Shown piece after piece: positions 48,741-59,853 of a stretch of 64,000 nt of DNA (within the stretch, counting starts at the first letter, position 1; every line of letters starts with the position of its first letter). Made by a program: the position numbers and the translations under genes. The notes under the pieces were generated by a model that had not been told where the DNA came from, did not search any database, and saw only the letters and a list, made by a program, of their open reading frames with translations. The stretch covers positions 62,001 to 126,000 of the forward strand of contig RCNN01000060.1 of NCBI GenBank assembly GCA_003667245.1. Direction: 5' to 3'. The stretch is from Heterostelium multicystogenum (Eukaryota > Evosea > Eumycetozoa > Acytosteliales > Acytosteliaceae).

Positions 48741-50292
48741 ATGAATCCTAAAGAAGAATTAAGTATAATAGAACCATTCTCTGTTATCAGAGGAAAAAGA
48801 GTTGTCTACAATGGATTAGTTTCTCCAGCAACCATTGTTATTGATCACAGTGGAACGGTAGTGAATATTCTTCCCTATGAAGTTCAATTACCAAGTAATT
48901 ATAGGATATTGGTAGAGACTAATGATAGTCAAGTAATTATGGCTGGTGTAGTTGAATATAAGTGGAAACAACATTAAAAGTTTGGGAGCAGTATTGGATA
49001 ATCAATTAGATACTCTATCAAAGAATGGTGTTACTACAGTCATAAATATTGATGTCGAATCTGATGTCAACACATTATTAAATGATAAAGCAATAGTTGA
49101 TAGCTTAAAATTTCATGTAATCCATTATCAAACAAATAGTTATTATGAAAAAAGATTTTCTAATACAGATCTTATATAAGAATCTAGATGTAGGTTTAGT
49201 TGTCTCTAATTTCGGAGAAAAAGCTGAATCAAAGAAAGAAGAAATAATATCAAAATTTATTTCAATTGGCAGTGTAATAGGATGTTTAGAAGAATCAAAG
49301 GATTCCAAGTCTCTTCATCTTTGTGATCCATCTAGCTCCAATATTAGAATTACTCAACTGATGAGTTCTGTTGAATTGTTTTATAAGAATGAGAATACAC
49401 AATTTAAAATTGCTCAAAAATGGAAAGATATCTGCCCTTCTGATGGAAATTATAACAATAATCATCTAGTTTCTCTTTCCTCTTATTTATCAGATAAAAT
49501 ACTAGTTTATTCAAAGTTAATGATCGTAAGGGAACGATTGCAATAGGAAGAGATGCTGATATTATCATTTGGACTCCTGAGGATGCTACTATCTTACATA
49601 CCATACTTAGAGGTAAACTTACTTTCTCAAAAGATAACAATAACCTTAAGAGAATTGAAGGAAAAAGATTGGTATCTACTTTATCCAAACCTTGAAATCA
49701 TATTCCAATGTTGAATTGCCACCCATTGCAAGATTGAATCAATCTGATGATAATACTTTTAAAAAGTAAGTAGATTCTGATTGCGATCAAATTATTTCTA
49801 TTTATTAATATTTGATTATCTCTTCTAATATAGTGTTGTTCACCTTTTGTTTGAAAACAGTACCATCTCTGGCAAGAGGATTGTTGGAAGAACGTCCATA
49901 TAAGAGTTATGAGGACTTGCTTTTGCATGCACATCATTTCATTGAGAGATCCTCCTATGATGAAAAGATTGAACTTTTGAATTCACACCCCAAGATTGGA
50001 GCCAAGCCGACTGAGGTGTCGAACCTCTCTTTTAAAGAGCAAGGATATGATAAGAGTCTGAATACTCAAACAAGTGAGGCAGCACCTTGAGAAATTGGAT
50101 AAATTAAATTTAGAATATCAAGAGAAGTATGGATTCACTTTCTTGGTGTTTGTAAATGGCAGACCAAAATCAGAGATTCTACCAGTTCTTGAGAATCGAT
50201 TGAACAACTCTACCAAAGAGAAAGAAGTAGAAACAGGTCTATCTGAATTGTTGGAAATCGCCAAGTCAAGATTAGCCAAGTTAAGGTGCTAA
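48741..50292 (+). CDS. Allantoinase-like domain (metal site lost) fused to OHCU decarboxylase
   Basis: Two exons split by an intron at about 49766-49832. The N-terminal ~300 residues resemble allantoinase/dihydroorotase: [27 protein letters not shown], then [20 protein letters not shown] and the C-terminal beta-domain [20 protein letters not shown]. The HxH metal motif that follows VxPGxxD in active enzymes is absent (here LNISGNN). The second part is OHCU decarboxylase (urate degradation): [25 protein letters not shown] (catalytic His-Pro loop), [20 protein letters not shown] and [15 protein letters not shown]. It would turn the urate-derived OHCU into S-allantoin; the first domain may be structural. 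Six frame errors (about 48955, 49150, 49497, 49693, 49860, 50090), so fusion as one protein is inferred. Confidence 0.7.
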
Positions 50293-50341
50293 AAGACTGG
50301 ATGTGAATGTAATTTATTAGATTTGACTAAAAATCCAACTA

Positions 50342-51760
50342 TTATCTTTTCATCTTAAGGAATTCTACTGGTAATCCGCCGTTTGTAAACTTCATCAGTG
50401 TCTTCCACTGGACACCAGAAAGTTCAATAAACTTTGGATTTTCCGTTCAGTACAAATACATCTTTGATAATTTCTGATTCCTTTATCATCTTACCAAATG
50501 AAATGAAAGTTGATTTTAGACCGTCGCCCAGTTGCGAATGATTGCTATTTGCCCGACATGATTCTTTCGCCATATGGAAGATTCGTAATGATAGTTAGCT
50601 TTTGATTGGGAGTACTATTGGTGTTAAGCAAGTCGACTATTTTTCTTTTCAATTACTTTAAAATCACCATGCAGAAGCTGAATGCAGTTGAAGTTATTGT
50701 TGTTGTCCAGGAGGAATTTAAATTGATTTGAAAGATTATGTATAGTTGCGTCGATTGCTCTTTTGTCGATGTCCGATCCATAGAATCGGATCATGTTGTT
50801 TGAAAACGATTGTTGAAGCTGTGATTGTTCGTTGTTGATCTTCTCGATGTATTTGTTGTATTTGTCCTCTCGGTGGAGCGGCCAGCTCTGGAATGAAAAC
50901 ACTCGATCCGTAGGCGTAGCCCTACCACCTATTGCCATTGCTATTGCTTCCTGTAAGATAGTTCCTGACCCCATGAATGGATCCCAAATTGCAATCATGT
51001 CTTTGTCTGTATCATCATTCCCATTTACTTGCCCTTGTTTGTTGTTAACTCCATTGGGAAATGCTGCAACTAGCAGAGCAGCTGCTAGTGTTTCACGTAT
51101 TGGTGCATCGGTTACATGCTTGTTGGGTGTAACGCTTGTGGAGTGCTTCTCCGCCGCAAACATCAACACTCACCTGAACCATGTCGTCTAGAACTCTGAC
51201 AAACAATTTCGAGTGCCTACTCTCTTGCTGCACGTCTTTAGGCACCGGAAGTTTCTTTGTGAAAATGACATTCTTTTGAAAGTACTCAAGCAATCTCTCT
51301 TTCACCGCACTGCTATGATAGATGGCTGAGTTGGCACAGCTCACCGAGCACTCCGGTAAAGTATGTTCCGTCACCCGGAAGAAGTTTCCCCACGGCAGAT
51401 CCTTCAGCGAGCTCTTCAGCATATTAAAATTAGTTGCACGAAATGGTTGTCCGAGCCGCACACGCAATGACTCTGCCAAACGAGAATGATGAACGACCGA
51501 CCACAATTGCTCAGCTGACAAATCAGAACATTCAACACCGCCCTTATCAACCTTTATATCCACATTGATTTCATGATTGGCACCAACGTTCTTTTCTATT
51601 TTGTGCAGTACTGCCATCCTGAGGCAGAGTCTTAGCGTGAGTATCAACAACACTACTACTACTCTTGTTTTTAAAGATATTTTGCAACTCTTTCTTTAAC
51701 AGTGGCTCCAAAGAGGGAGTAACAGCAGCATACAGATTTATATGATCTCTTTTTCATCAT
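50342..51760 (-). CDS. THUMP-domain N2-guanine RNA methyltransferase (RlmL/Trm14-like)
   Basis: One exon. THUMP-type head YAAVTPSLEPLLKKEL, GGVECSDLSAEQLW and SRLAESLRVRLG, with a ferredoxin-like stretch to VDVCGGEALHKR. The Rossmann methyltransferase starts DAPIRETLAAALLVAA, with IWDPFMGSGTILQEA (SAM site), FYGSDIDKRAID and the catalytic NLPYGER (N/D-P-P-Y motif variant as in Trm14/THUMPD3). It methylates guanosine in tRNA or rRNA. The start MMKKRDHIN needs one extra A in the run at about 51,750-51,754; a stop precedes otherwise. Other shifts: near 51598, 51133, 50557 and 50447. The start codons lie inside a 24-bp perfect palindrome. It converges with the fusion gene, 49 bp apart. Confidence 0.82.
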
Positions 51761-51771
51761 GATGAAAAAGA
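51748..51771. repeat. 24-bp perfect palindrome over a start codon
   Basis: Both arms are complementary with no loop, centred at CATCATGATG. ATGATG starts codons on both strands: the minus-strand methyltransferase, and a 46-codon plus-strand ORF running to about 51,898. Confidence 0.8.
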
Positions 51772-52038
51772 TACTACTGCAAGCAGATGAATGCACACTC
51801 AATTCAATTGAATTGGGACTGTCATGTCCTCCTCCTTATTTGTTTCACACCATCCCCCACTTTAAAAAAAAACCCAAATTTAAAGATTTTTGGAAATGAT
51901 CAACATAATAATAATGTTGCTTTTGTTATTGTAGATTTAGATATAGTTTAGTAGAATATAGATAGTAATTGTATATTAGATCACCCCTATACATTGTAAT
52001 TTTAATAAAATAACTAGTTATAATATACATAGGATACC

Positions 52039-53218
52039 ATGTTGAGAAGTGTAATCATTATTACCGGTAATGGTACATTGTTGTTTGAAAAGATATGGGT
52101 TGCAATTCCAGCAATGGCTGGTAAGGTAATTTATTATCCATAAAACGGTACTACTGCTACTGCTACATGGCTGGCCGTAGTAGTCGTATCTGATGACTGA
52201 GAGCCAAGCCTTTATCGCTAATCTCTATATTCTCTAGGCAAACATGTTTTCATCTCTTTTAACTACAGTTCAAGAGTTCTCTAAACAGAGTACTGGTTTG
52301 TTTGTATCATATATCGAGTTTGGTCAATGTAGGTTAGTTGGTCAATGATCAACATCTGTACTATATATATTAATTCTTATCTTTGTTTAACATGTATATA
52401 GCATCGATTACAGTTGTCTATGATGAAAAGAGTTTTAGTTAAATGTTGCTTATTCCATGATGTTGGTGATGTATGTGTTGTACTATCTCTGAATTGGGTT
52501 CACTAGCATCATCATGTTGGTGGTGAATCAACCAATATTGGGTTTCCAACTAATCAATAATCAAAATTATAACTCTATCTAGGGAGCAGAGTTTGGAAAG
52601 TTAATTGCAAATCAATTGTTAAGAGGATTTCTAGATATGTATGGTGATACCGATTTCTCACATTCATTGCACAACACATCAAAGTTTAATGCATTCTCAA
52701 ATAAGATCTACGATTCCATTGCCAATTCCGCCAGATCAATCTTACAGATTTGTATGACATAGATCTAAAGCCTTTTGTATTGTCAGTCACTAACATCAAC
52801 TATTATCCATATCACAGTGAAAGCAAATAGAGGAATTCAGAATGCAATCGTGGTATATGGAGATGGAACTGCAGTTACCACTGGCACCGAAGATCAGTTG
52901 GGTGTGGTTGCAAATCTTCAAGCAATGCTATCGTTTTCAAATGATATTTGTAAGATGTTGAGCATTATATATATTGATTTGCTAGGATGATATCGATATT
53001 AACATTAGGATTTCATGCAACTAGTGCTATCAAAAGGAGATAGAACAAGAGAGATTATTTTGGATATGATTACACAGAGAGTATTTATATGTAAAGTCGG
53101 TCCAGCTCATTTAGTTTGTATTTGTAAAAAGAATAAAGATCCATCCATATATCAACCATCCATATATAATGCTGTGACACTGCTAGATAAAGGTACAAAA
53201 CAAACATACATTACATGA
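52039..53218 (+). CDS. Longin-like domain protein, unassigned
   Basis: Exons 52039-52125, 52238-52328, 52402-52470, 52583-52751, 52818-52949 and 53009-about 53218. Starts MLRSVIIITGNGTLLFEK, then ANMFSSLLTTVQEFSK, GLFVSYIEFG, ITVVYDEK, VLVKCCLFHDVGD and GAEFGKLIANQLLRGF: the beta-beta-alpha-beta pattern of a longin/profilin-like trafficking domain. A second such unit may start at NAIVVYGDGTAVTTG and continue LVLSKGDRTREIILD, VFICKVGPAHLVCIC. This suggests a vesicle or small-GTPase-related protein, but I cannot name the family. A frame error near 52430 and a phase mismatch between the last two exons remain. An alternative last exon at 53,400-53,504 (APMALMVSKILKQS) would extend the C-terminus. 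Confidence 0.55.
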
Positions 53219-53692
53219 ATGCTAGAATCATGATAAATCGATTTATAACCACATACTAACCAATCAAATTGCTTATCGAATGAATTAATTACCAATATAG
53301 TTTTCTTATTATTATCATACTTACAAGGTAGTTTTAAATAGATAGACAATGTGAATAGGAATAGAGTATAGTATCGTAAATAACGTGCAAATTTGACAAG
53401 CGCCAATGGCATTAATGGTATCAAAAATTTTAAAACAATCAGCAACAACAACAACACAACATTTAGCAACATCATATGCAATAATAAACAATCATACTTC
53501 ATGATGAAAGAACACTACATGAAAAAGTATTGTTCATCTTATGATGGATTTGCAAATCGATTTGATCCCAGGATATTATTTCATGATTTATCTACAGTAA
53601 AGTAATTGATCAAACTTTTTCAACAAATCGGTCATTTTCATATCTAAAATACAAACTGGATGTTTTGTTTGATTCATTCAAATATCGACAAT

Positions 53693-53719
53693 TGTGAAAT
53701 GCTGATCAGCATTTTCACA
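53693..53719. repeat. Near-perfect palindrome, ~13-bp arms
   Basis: TGTGAAATGCTGA is followed directly by its reverse complement TCAGCATTTTCACA with a single inserted T/A. It lies 310-330 bp before the ML-domain ATG. Confidence 0.7.
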
Positions 53720-53963
53720 CAAACACATCACATATCAAACCCCACCACAGATTGATCATTGCTAGCAAATCATTTACTTTAACACCACAGGAAACCAAAT
53801 GATTTCGGTAAGAGAAAAAGATTAGGAATTTTGACATATCAAGTTTTCTTCAATAAGTTGGTTCTTCTAAAGAGTAATTTTAGAATGTAATAATTAATAA
53901 TTTTAAAATTAAATCAATTTCATAATAATTAGTAGAGCAAGTTTGTTGCCTTGTAAATTCCAA

Positions 53964-53972
53964 TATAAATAG
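53964..53972 (+). promoter_or_regulatory. TATA box of the ML-domain gene
   Basis: TATAAATAG, 62 bp upstream of the ATG at 54026. Confidence 0.65.
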
Positions 53973-54025
53973 ACAACTTCAAATATCACTCTGTCATTCA
54001 ATTCATTCCTTAATTATCTTTTAAA

Positions 54026-54555
54026 ATGATGAAGATTATTATCTTTTCCATAGTTATCTTGGCCTTGACTTTCCAAATTGCATCAGCAAGTAAAGCAGTT
54101 GAGTGGAAGGACTGCTCCACTCCTGGCTTTAACTTGAATGTGACTGATGTAGTTTTTGAACCCAATCATCTAAAGACTGGTTCTAATTTCACCATTTCCC
54201 TCATTGGAACCATGAGTAAGTTAATTAATCTCTAATATTAATTATTTCCTTTGTACATATTAATTATTAACTTTGAATTATATTAGGAAAACCTATTAAG
54301 ACCAATAGCGCTGTTGTTGCAATTGATATAAAAAACACATTCTATCATACTTACATTGTCCAGGAAAGAACTCCAATGTGTGTATTACCAAATATTTGTG
54401 AAGGAGTCTTTGAAGGAAAATACACATTTACTATTCCATCTTATGCACCTCCCGGTCCTTACCAAGGTTATTTTGATTTAAGAGACTATCATACTCTTGG
54501 TCTTGATGTATTTTCTTTACTTTTGAAATATAAGATACCTGTTTGTAGTTATTAA
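54026..54555 (+). CDS. ML (MD-2/NPC2-like) lipid-binding secreted protein
   Basis: Exons 54026-54215 and 54287-54555, phase 1, 71-bp intron; 152 residues, no frame errors. Signal peptide MMKIIIFSIVILALTFQIASA (a second ATG follows at once). The mature part starts VEWKDCSTPGFNLNVTDV, typical of ML domains, with VVFEPNHLKTGSNFTISLIG, then RTPMCVLPNICEGVFEGKY, YTFTIPSYAPPGPYQGYFDL and a closing Cys strand (KIPVCSY). Six Cys match a three-disulphide ML fold. Such proteins carry sterols or phospholipids in lysosome or outside the cell; several small dictyostelid NPC2-like proteins are known. Confidence 0.85.
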
Positions 54556-54684
54556 TAACATTCTTTATTCAAATAAATTGAAATACTTCCTTTTTTACAT
54601 TTTTTTTTTTTTGGAGGCAAGGAGACCTATATCAGTTAAACATGATTCATTTTATATTGACCAATCTGATAAACAGTTACATCC

Positions 54685-56195
54685 ATGAGTGAATCAGGTA
54701 CTGGAGGTGTAATTACACCTTTGATACAAAAATATATTATTTGGTACTTGTGTTGCAGAATCAGATCACATACAACTCTTGAAGAATATATACAGTCACA
54801 CTTAATTAGATCAGGATCCTCAAATTCAGACAAATGCAGATTCGATTTCATTACCCACCTCCTTAATGTGCCTTATGTACGTGACTTTGCATTGGTTTGT
54901 AAGGATTGGTACATTTACACGTCTGTGATGCATAATAGATACTTCTGGTCTCCCAAAACCCAAAGCAAACTTCTATCTAAACATTATCTTTTTCAAACTG
55001 ATAACATCACCACGCTCTACCTTACCAGTGAGAGCAATGACTGGACTGGGTGTCATTAAGGCATTACCCAAACTACAGCAGATAACTTGTAAAGTAGATC
55101 TGACTGATAAGCTTTTGACAATACCACTACTCTTCGAACAGATTACACATCAAGCTAGAACCGAAACTATTAATCTGGAGTTATATCTGATTGGTAGTTC
55201 AAAGGATGTATCGTTGGATAATACAGAATTGTTGGCTAAAGCTCTCAAATTATACCAAGAAAGAGAATCATTCTTTCGTGTTGAATTCATACACCTTGAT
55301 CTAAAAACTAGCTGTCTATCATGGAGCCCATATAATTTGCTCCCCATAAACTCAATTTATTTATCCACATCCAACAGTGAACTTAATGCACAGATACATG
55401 GTCTTGAATATATTGAGTTCTCCAGAACTGTCATTCTTAGCGTTTCAAGTCTGAACTTAATTCTATCAAATAACAAACGACTAAAATCATTACGAGCATA
55501 TATCAAGTTTTGTGAATTTAGACAAGGTAGAGTGCATTTTAAAGATAACAACTATATCAAATGTGTCGCGGATTGGGAGTCAATATGCAAGCAGCTTGCA
55601 AGTAACACTATATTAAAAGAACTCTATCTTTCAGATGCATGCAGTTCCCATTCCCTGAAATGCATTGATATTGGTTACGTGGAAAAGGCTTCCAACTCAC
55701 TTTGTGATGCACTGATCGCCAACAAATCACTCAATCGGCTGACAATACCCTGCAGCATCTTAAAGCCATCATTCTTCAATCTACTCTCTGACAACAAATA
55801 TCTTTCAATACAATATCTTAAAATTAAAGATATATCACTCGAGTATCTAAGAATGATAGGAGAAGCTTTGTTAACCAATATCACTTTGAAAGAGTTGAAT
55901 ATAACCTGTTTTTAAAGATGATAGATTGCCAGATGACTACTATTCAAGGATTAATGAAGTCAATGACTCTCAAGAAGAAAATAAGAAAGTTTATCAAAAG
56001 TTAAAAGAAGACGTAGCAAGATACTTTGTTGATTGCGTCAAAGCCAACAAAACATTGCGAAATCTCTACATGTTTGATGATTCATATAGCGAGGAGATAA
56101 TAACCATGATTGAGAATGAAATGATATTGGAAGATATCTATATAATATTCTCCTATGTAAGGAGAGTTGTCAACAATATTACATTCATACGATAA
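54685..56195 (+). CDS. F-box/LRR-like protein of a dictyostelid family
   Basis: About 500 residues. The N-terminus has the F-box-like pattern ITPLIQKYIIWYLCCRI ... VRDFALVCKDWYIYTS seen in many dictyostelid leucine-rich proteins. The rest is irregular LRRs: LKSLRAYIKFCEF, NTILKELYLSDAC, NKSLNRLTIPCSIL, IQYLKIKDISLEYLR, NITLKELNITCF and NKTLRNLYMFDDSYSEE. F-box proteins link targets to SCF ubiquitin ligases (family knowledge); the target is unknown. Frame breaks near 55045 and 55912 are bridged. After the TAA at 56193 the same frame stays open to 56333, so the true end could be later. No intron seen. Confidence 0.6.
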
Positions 56196-56340
56196 TCCTC
56201 CGTTGACAACCATTTTGGAAACATTAGGGCTCCATTCCTATTTACCTCATCATATCCTATGGTTCCAAAATTGAATCATAAAGCAACTTATCCCTTTGTT
56301 GGAAATAGCAATAAAAAGAAAGTTAAAGAATAAATTTAAT

Positions 56341-59300
56341 TTATCTTATTAAGGTTTCTTTGGATGATGTTGTTTTTGGAATGTCTCTAAGTACTTTAGA
56401 ATCAATTCTAAAAACAAAAGGATTGGTTGCGCCTGGAAGCATCGGTAGTTTGGTCTTTTTAAATTTCCATGGACGATTCTTAATTGCTTTTTTGACACGA
56501 ATCTTTCTTTCGCTATTGATTCGCTTGATGATATTCTCGTTCTCCTCTATTATCGGAAGGAGGTAGTGCTTCACCAAGACATTAACTTTCTCAGGGTTAA
56601 GTTGTTTTGGAGGAAAGATTACTGGTTTGCTTTGAGTGATCGTTGGTGAATTAGCTTTCAATGCTCTAGCGGCTAACTTTTCTGCTGCGGCGGTGTTATT
56701 TACGATACTATTGGACTCTATTATAGACATCAGAACGATATCCGACAGATTTGTGTTGAGCTTTAGAAATAGATTAATCTTTTGAAAGTGGTCTTTGGTG
56801 CAAAGGAGTTGATACTGTTGAATAAAGTTACTCTTATGTCCATGGATATTACGATGCTGCGTTGAAGTTTCAAAGTAATATTTATCGCTTTCAATGATTG
56901 ATGCAATGACATCCAAATTTTTACCAGTTCCAGTCGGATCCAGTAGCTCGAACATTGTGTTATAGAGAGTGAGCTTAACTCCAGAATCCCACATCTTCAT
57001 GAAATATTTCCAACGGCCAAGATTTGCAACTACATCCGGATACAGATGCTTATATAGTTTAATTCCAAGTTGATAGGTAACAGAGTCTTTTTTCATGGAG
57101 CGGTAAAGTTTGTGGGCATCATCAATTCGATTGTTTGCTATGAGATAGTTCAATTCTACATTTGCTAGCGATATGGAGTTTGGATTGGTGTGTTGCAGAC
57201 TGCGAAGCAAACCATAAGGACATAGGGCTCTGTCCATAAATGCTTGGCATAGTTTATCAAGAGTAGAGGACAATATTTTACAATTTGGATTGTGCATGAT
57301 CTGTGTAGCCAATTCAATATCGCTACGTGCCAATAATCCTTCAATGATGGTTGAGTTGAAGAGTTCATTTTGATATATATTTTTTGTCTGGTTCATCTTG
57401 GATGATGGATAGTCCTAAATTCATATCGGTTTTTATCAGATCTCTAAATAGATACGAGTTGATCAAAATGCATCTTAATGTGTGTGGTAGATGCTTGAGA
57501 ATTCTTGCCATTTCCAATATTGAATTCTTTTTGTTGTAGTATTATAATAGTTGAATCGATCAATTCCTTTAATGAAACGGATCTTTGACCATCTGTTTGC
57601 AACCATTCAATGAAATTCTCTGTTTTGTTGTTGCTGACCGTGTTGACAATATTAGCAAGCTTAGCTTGCTCCTCATCTTTATACATCCATTTCTTAGAAA
57701 GCATTCCATGAAGATACAACTTTGAGTTGGGACCTGATTCGAGTTTGTATATTTCAGTCAGTAGCTGTAATGGTGGTAACTGCTTTACACTATTATTCTT
57801 GGACTGCTCAGCAAGATGTTCATTATCAAAGCACATCATTTTTCCTTGTTCTTTCCAAAATTGGTAAGGACCTCCCTCCACATTTGGATAGGCAGTTCCA
57901 ATGGGATTTTTCTTATGATATGAAACCAGTTGGTCGAGAATAGAAGAGTTGGGTGAAAGATTGAATAGTGTAATACGACGGCTGTACCAATTCATTGCAT
58001 TGTCATACAGTCCAAGTTGAAGATAGATTCCAATTAATATGGTCGACACACGGTCTCCATCTTTCTGATAGAGTGAGTCAACAATTGCTTTTGCCAACTG
58101 CTTATACTGCTCACCATGCTTTAGTTCATTGTACACAATGAGAATTGATATCGAGTAGTAGTCCTTCTTAACCAAGAGTCGCTTTAACAATGAAATTGGG
58201 CGTCTCTTTACCAGCATATACATTAATAGCTTTTGAAACAACGGAAGTGTTGGAGTGAAATCAAGCTCAACGACAAAGTGTTGAACCCAATGAGTAACAA
58301 CTAAAAATGCATTGTTATCGATAGCCATGTTAAGCAAACGTTCATAGATAACCTGTGGAGAAGTCTCCTTAGATTCGTGAATACGGGACACCAATTGGTT
58401 GATAACAGATGTATCTGAAATCGAAAGATAGATGTTGATCATCTTGAATATCTGCTCCTGTGAAATGATAGCATGAGTGTTGAGAATCGAAAGAATGAAA
58501 TTGGATTGTGGATCAAAATATCTGAGATCACGCAATATCACAATGATATTGTCAGACTCGAGAAATGCCGGATGTAACTTCACAGCATCATGAAGGAATC
58601 GCTCTGCCTTTGGATACTGGTAGTTAAGAATGAGATACTTGACAACCAGCTCAATCAAATGATATACATCGCCACGATGATCAGGATGTACATTCAGTGA
58701 CTGTCCAAAAGCATCCATAACCACATTGAAGTAATTGTTGACCAGCAGCAACTTGATTCTAGTTCGAAAGTTGTCAACCGCCAAAATCGATTCAATCTTC
58801 TTATCATCGCTTCTATCTGTACTAGTATTTGCATCAGAACTACCGTTGCTGTCTTTGCTTTCTTCAATGATCGATTCTCTATATAGATCTCTCAGCTCTT
58901 GCTGTTTGATATGTGTCTCTTCAATGAGAGATTGATTCTGGAGCTCCAATTCCGCTGAATGAGTATCAGCTATACTGTCAATTTGATCGAAATCTATTTG
59001 CTCTAGATTCGAATGATTCAATTTACTGATACTGTATGTCGAATGGTCTAATGATTGATATTCGTCTAACTCATTATCAGCCAAATCTGACTCCTCCTCG
59101 CCAACCAATTGGCTACCAGTATCATCTTGCTCTGCATTTTCATCAGCATTTCTATAATAAATAAAATTCTTTAACTTATCTGTTGAATATAATCTAAAGA
59201 GCAGAGTTGCATCAATTATTAATAACCAAGTACTTTCAAGAACAAGCTGCATTTGAAGTCGTGTGTTTCTAACAAGTCATACCTCTTATTCAACTCAGAT

Positions 59301-59497
59301 GATGTTGATCCAACTTGAATATCAAGCGTATCACCATTGAAGTATAACAAAGTATTGTTACTACTACAACTGCTATTATTAACTAAAGATAAATATGAAT
59401 AGGATCTTTTGCAATTTTGATTAAATATATATGTAGAATATAAATAGTTTAAAGTTGATAACCTATTGTTCGAAAGTGATCTATTTAAAGATAACAT
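56341..59497 (-). CDS. Mitochondrial helical-repeat (PPR/TPR-like) protein, ~994 aa
   Basis: Exons 59283-59497, 57456-59151 and 56341-57414; introns of 131 and only 41 bp keep frame (phases 2 and 0). The start MLSLNRSLSNNRLSTLNYLY, rich in Ser/Asn/Arg without acidic residues, looks like a mitochondrial presequence. An acidic linker (ADENAEQDDTGSQ, EEESDLADNELDEY) follows. The main body is all-helical with repeat-like pairs such as YDNAMNWYSRRITLFNLSP, NRIDDAHKLYRSMKKDS and YPKAERFLHDAVKLHP. It resembles PPR or TPR arrays in mitochondrial RNA metabolism, but no classical PPR motif is strict. A basic C-terminus (RVKKAIKNRPWKFKKTK) could bind RNA. No frame errors in 3 kb. Confidence 0.6.
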
Positions 59498-59853
59498 TAT
59501 ATTACTATCTATCTATCTATGTAATGGTAGTCTATGATTATGTGACCAAATGTCTATTAGTTCATTTAGTGACTTTGTCGTGTCGTGTAGTTTCGTGTTG
59601 TGTGGTGTAATGTCTCTGTGTTGTAAGTCGACAGTCGTCAGTCGTCAGTCGTCAGTTGTCAGTCGTTATAGTCGGTCGAGTTTGCGAAGTTAAAGTAGTT
59701 TGGGATCAGAGGTCATAGACAATTCAGATTTTTAAAAATATTTAATAAAGTATTCTACATAAAAATTAGTATTGATTTTAAATCAACTTCTCACTTATAT
59801 AATATATTTAGAATTAGATAATAGAACTATTACTACTATCGTAACAATTCAGT
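59498..59853. other. Divergent promoter region with 7-bp tandem repeat
   Basis: Lies between the mitochondrial protein gene (-) and TFIIF-beta (+). It has TGTCGTG/GTGTTGTG words and a 7-bp tandem array, less AT-rich than other spacers. Confidence 0.5.
59632..59666. repeat. Five tandem CAGTCGT heptamers
   Basis: Units start at 59632, 59639, 59646, 59653 (CAGTTGT variant) and 59660, with further GTCG words on either side (59627 and about 59671-59679). Confidence 0.85.

Larger units (their letters stand above)
53219..54025. other. Intergenic with palindrome and TATA box
   Basis: May hold the last exon of the longin-like gene (53,400-53,504) or a small ORF (53393-53605). Next come a near-perfect palindrome and the TATA box for the ML-domain gene. 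Confidence 0.4.

Noticed and set aside
53393..53605. 70-codon ORF after the longin-like gene
   Set aside because: Asn/Ser-rich with no clear start context; another frame (APMALMVSKIL) fits better as a last exon, so I did not call it as a gene.
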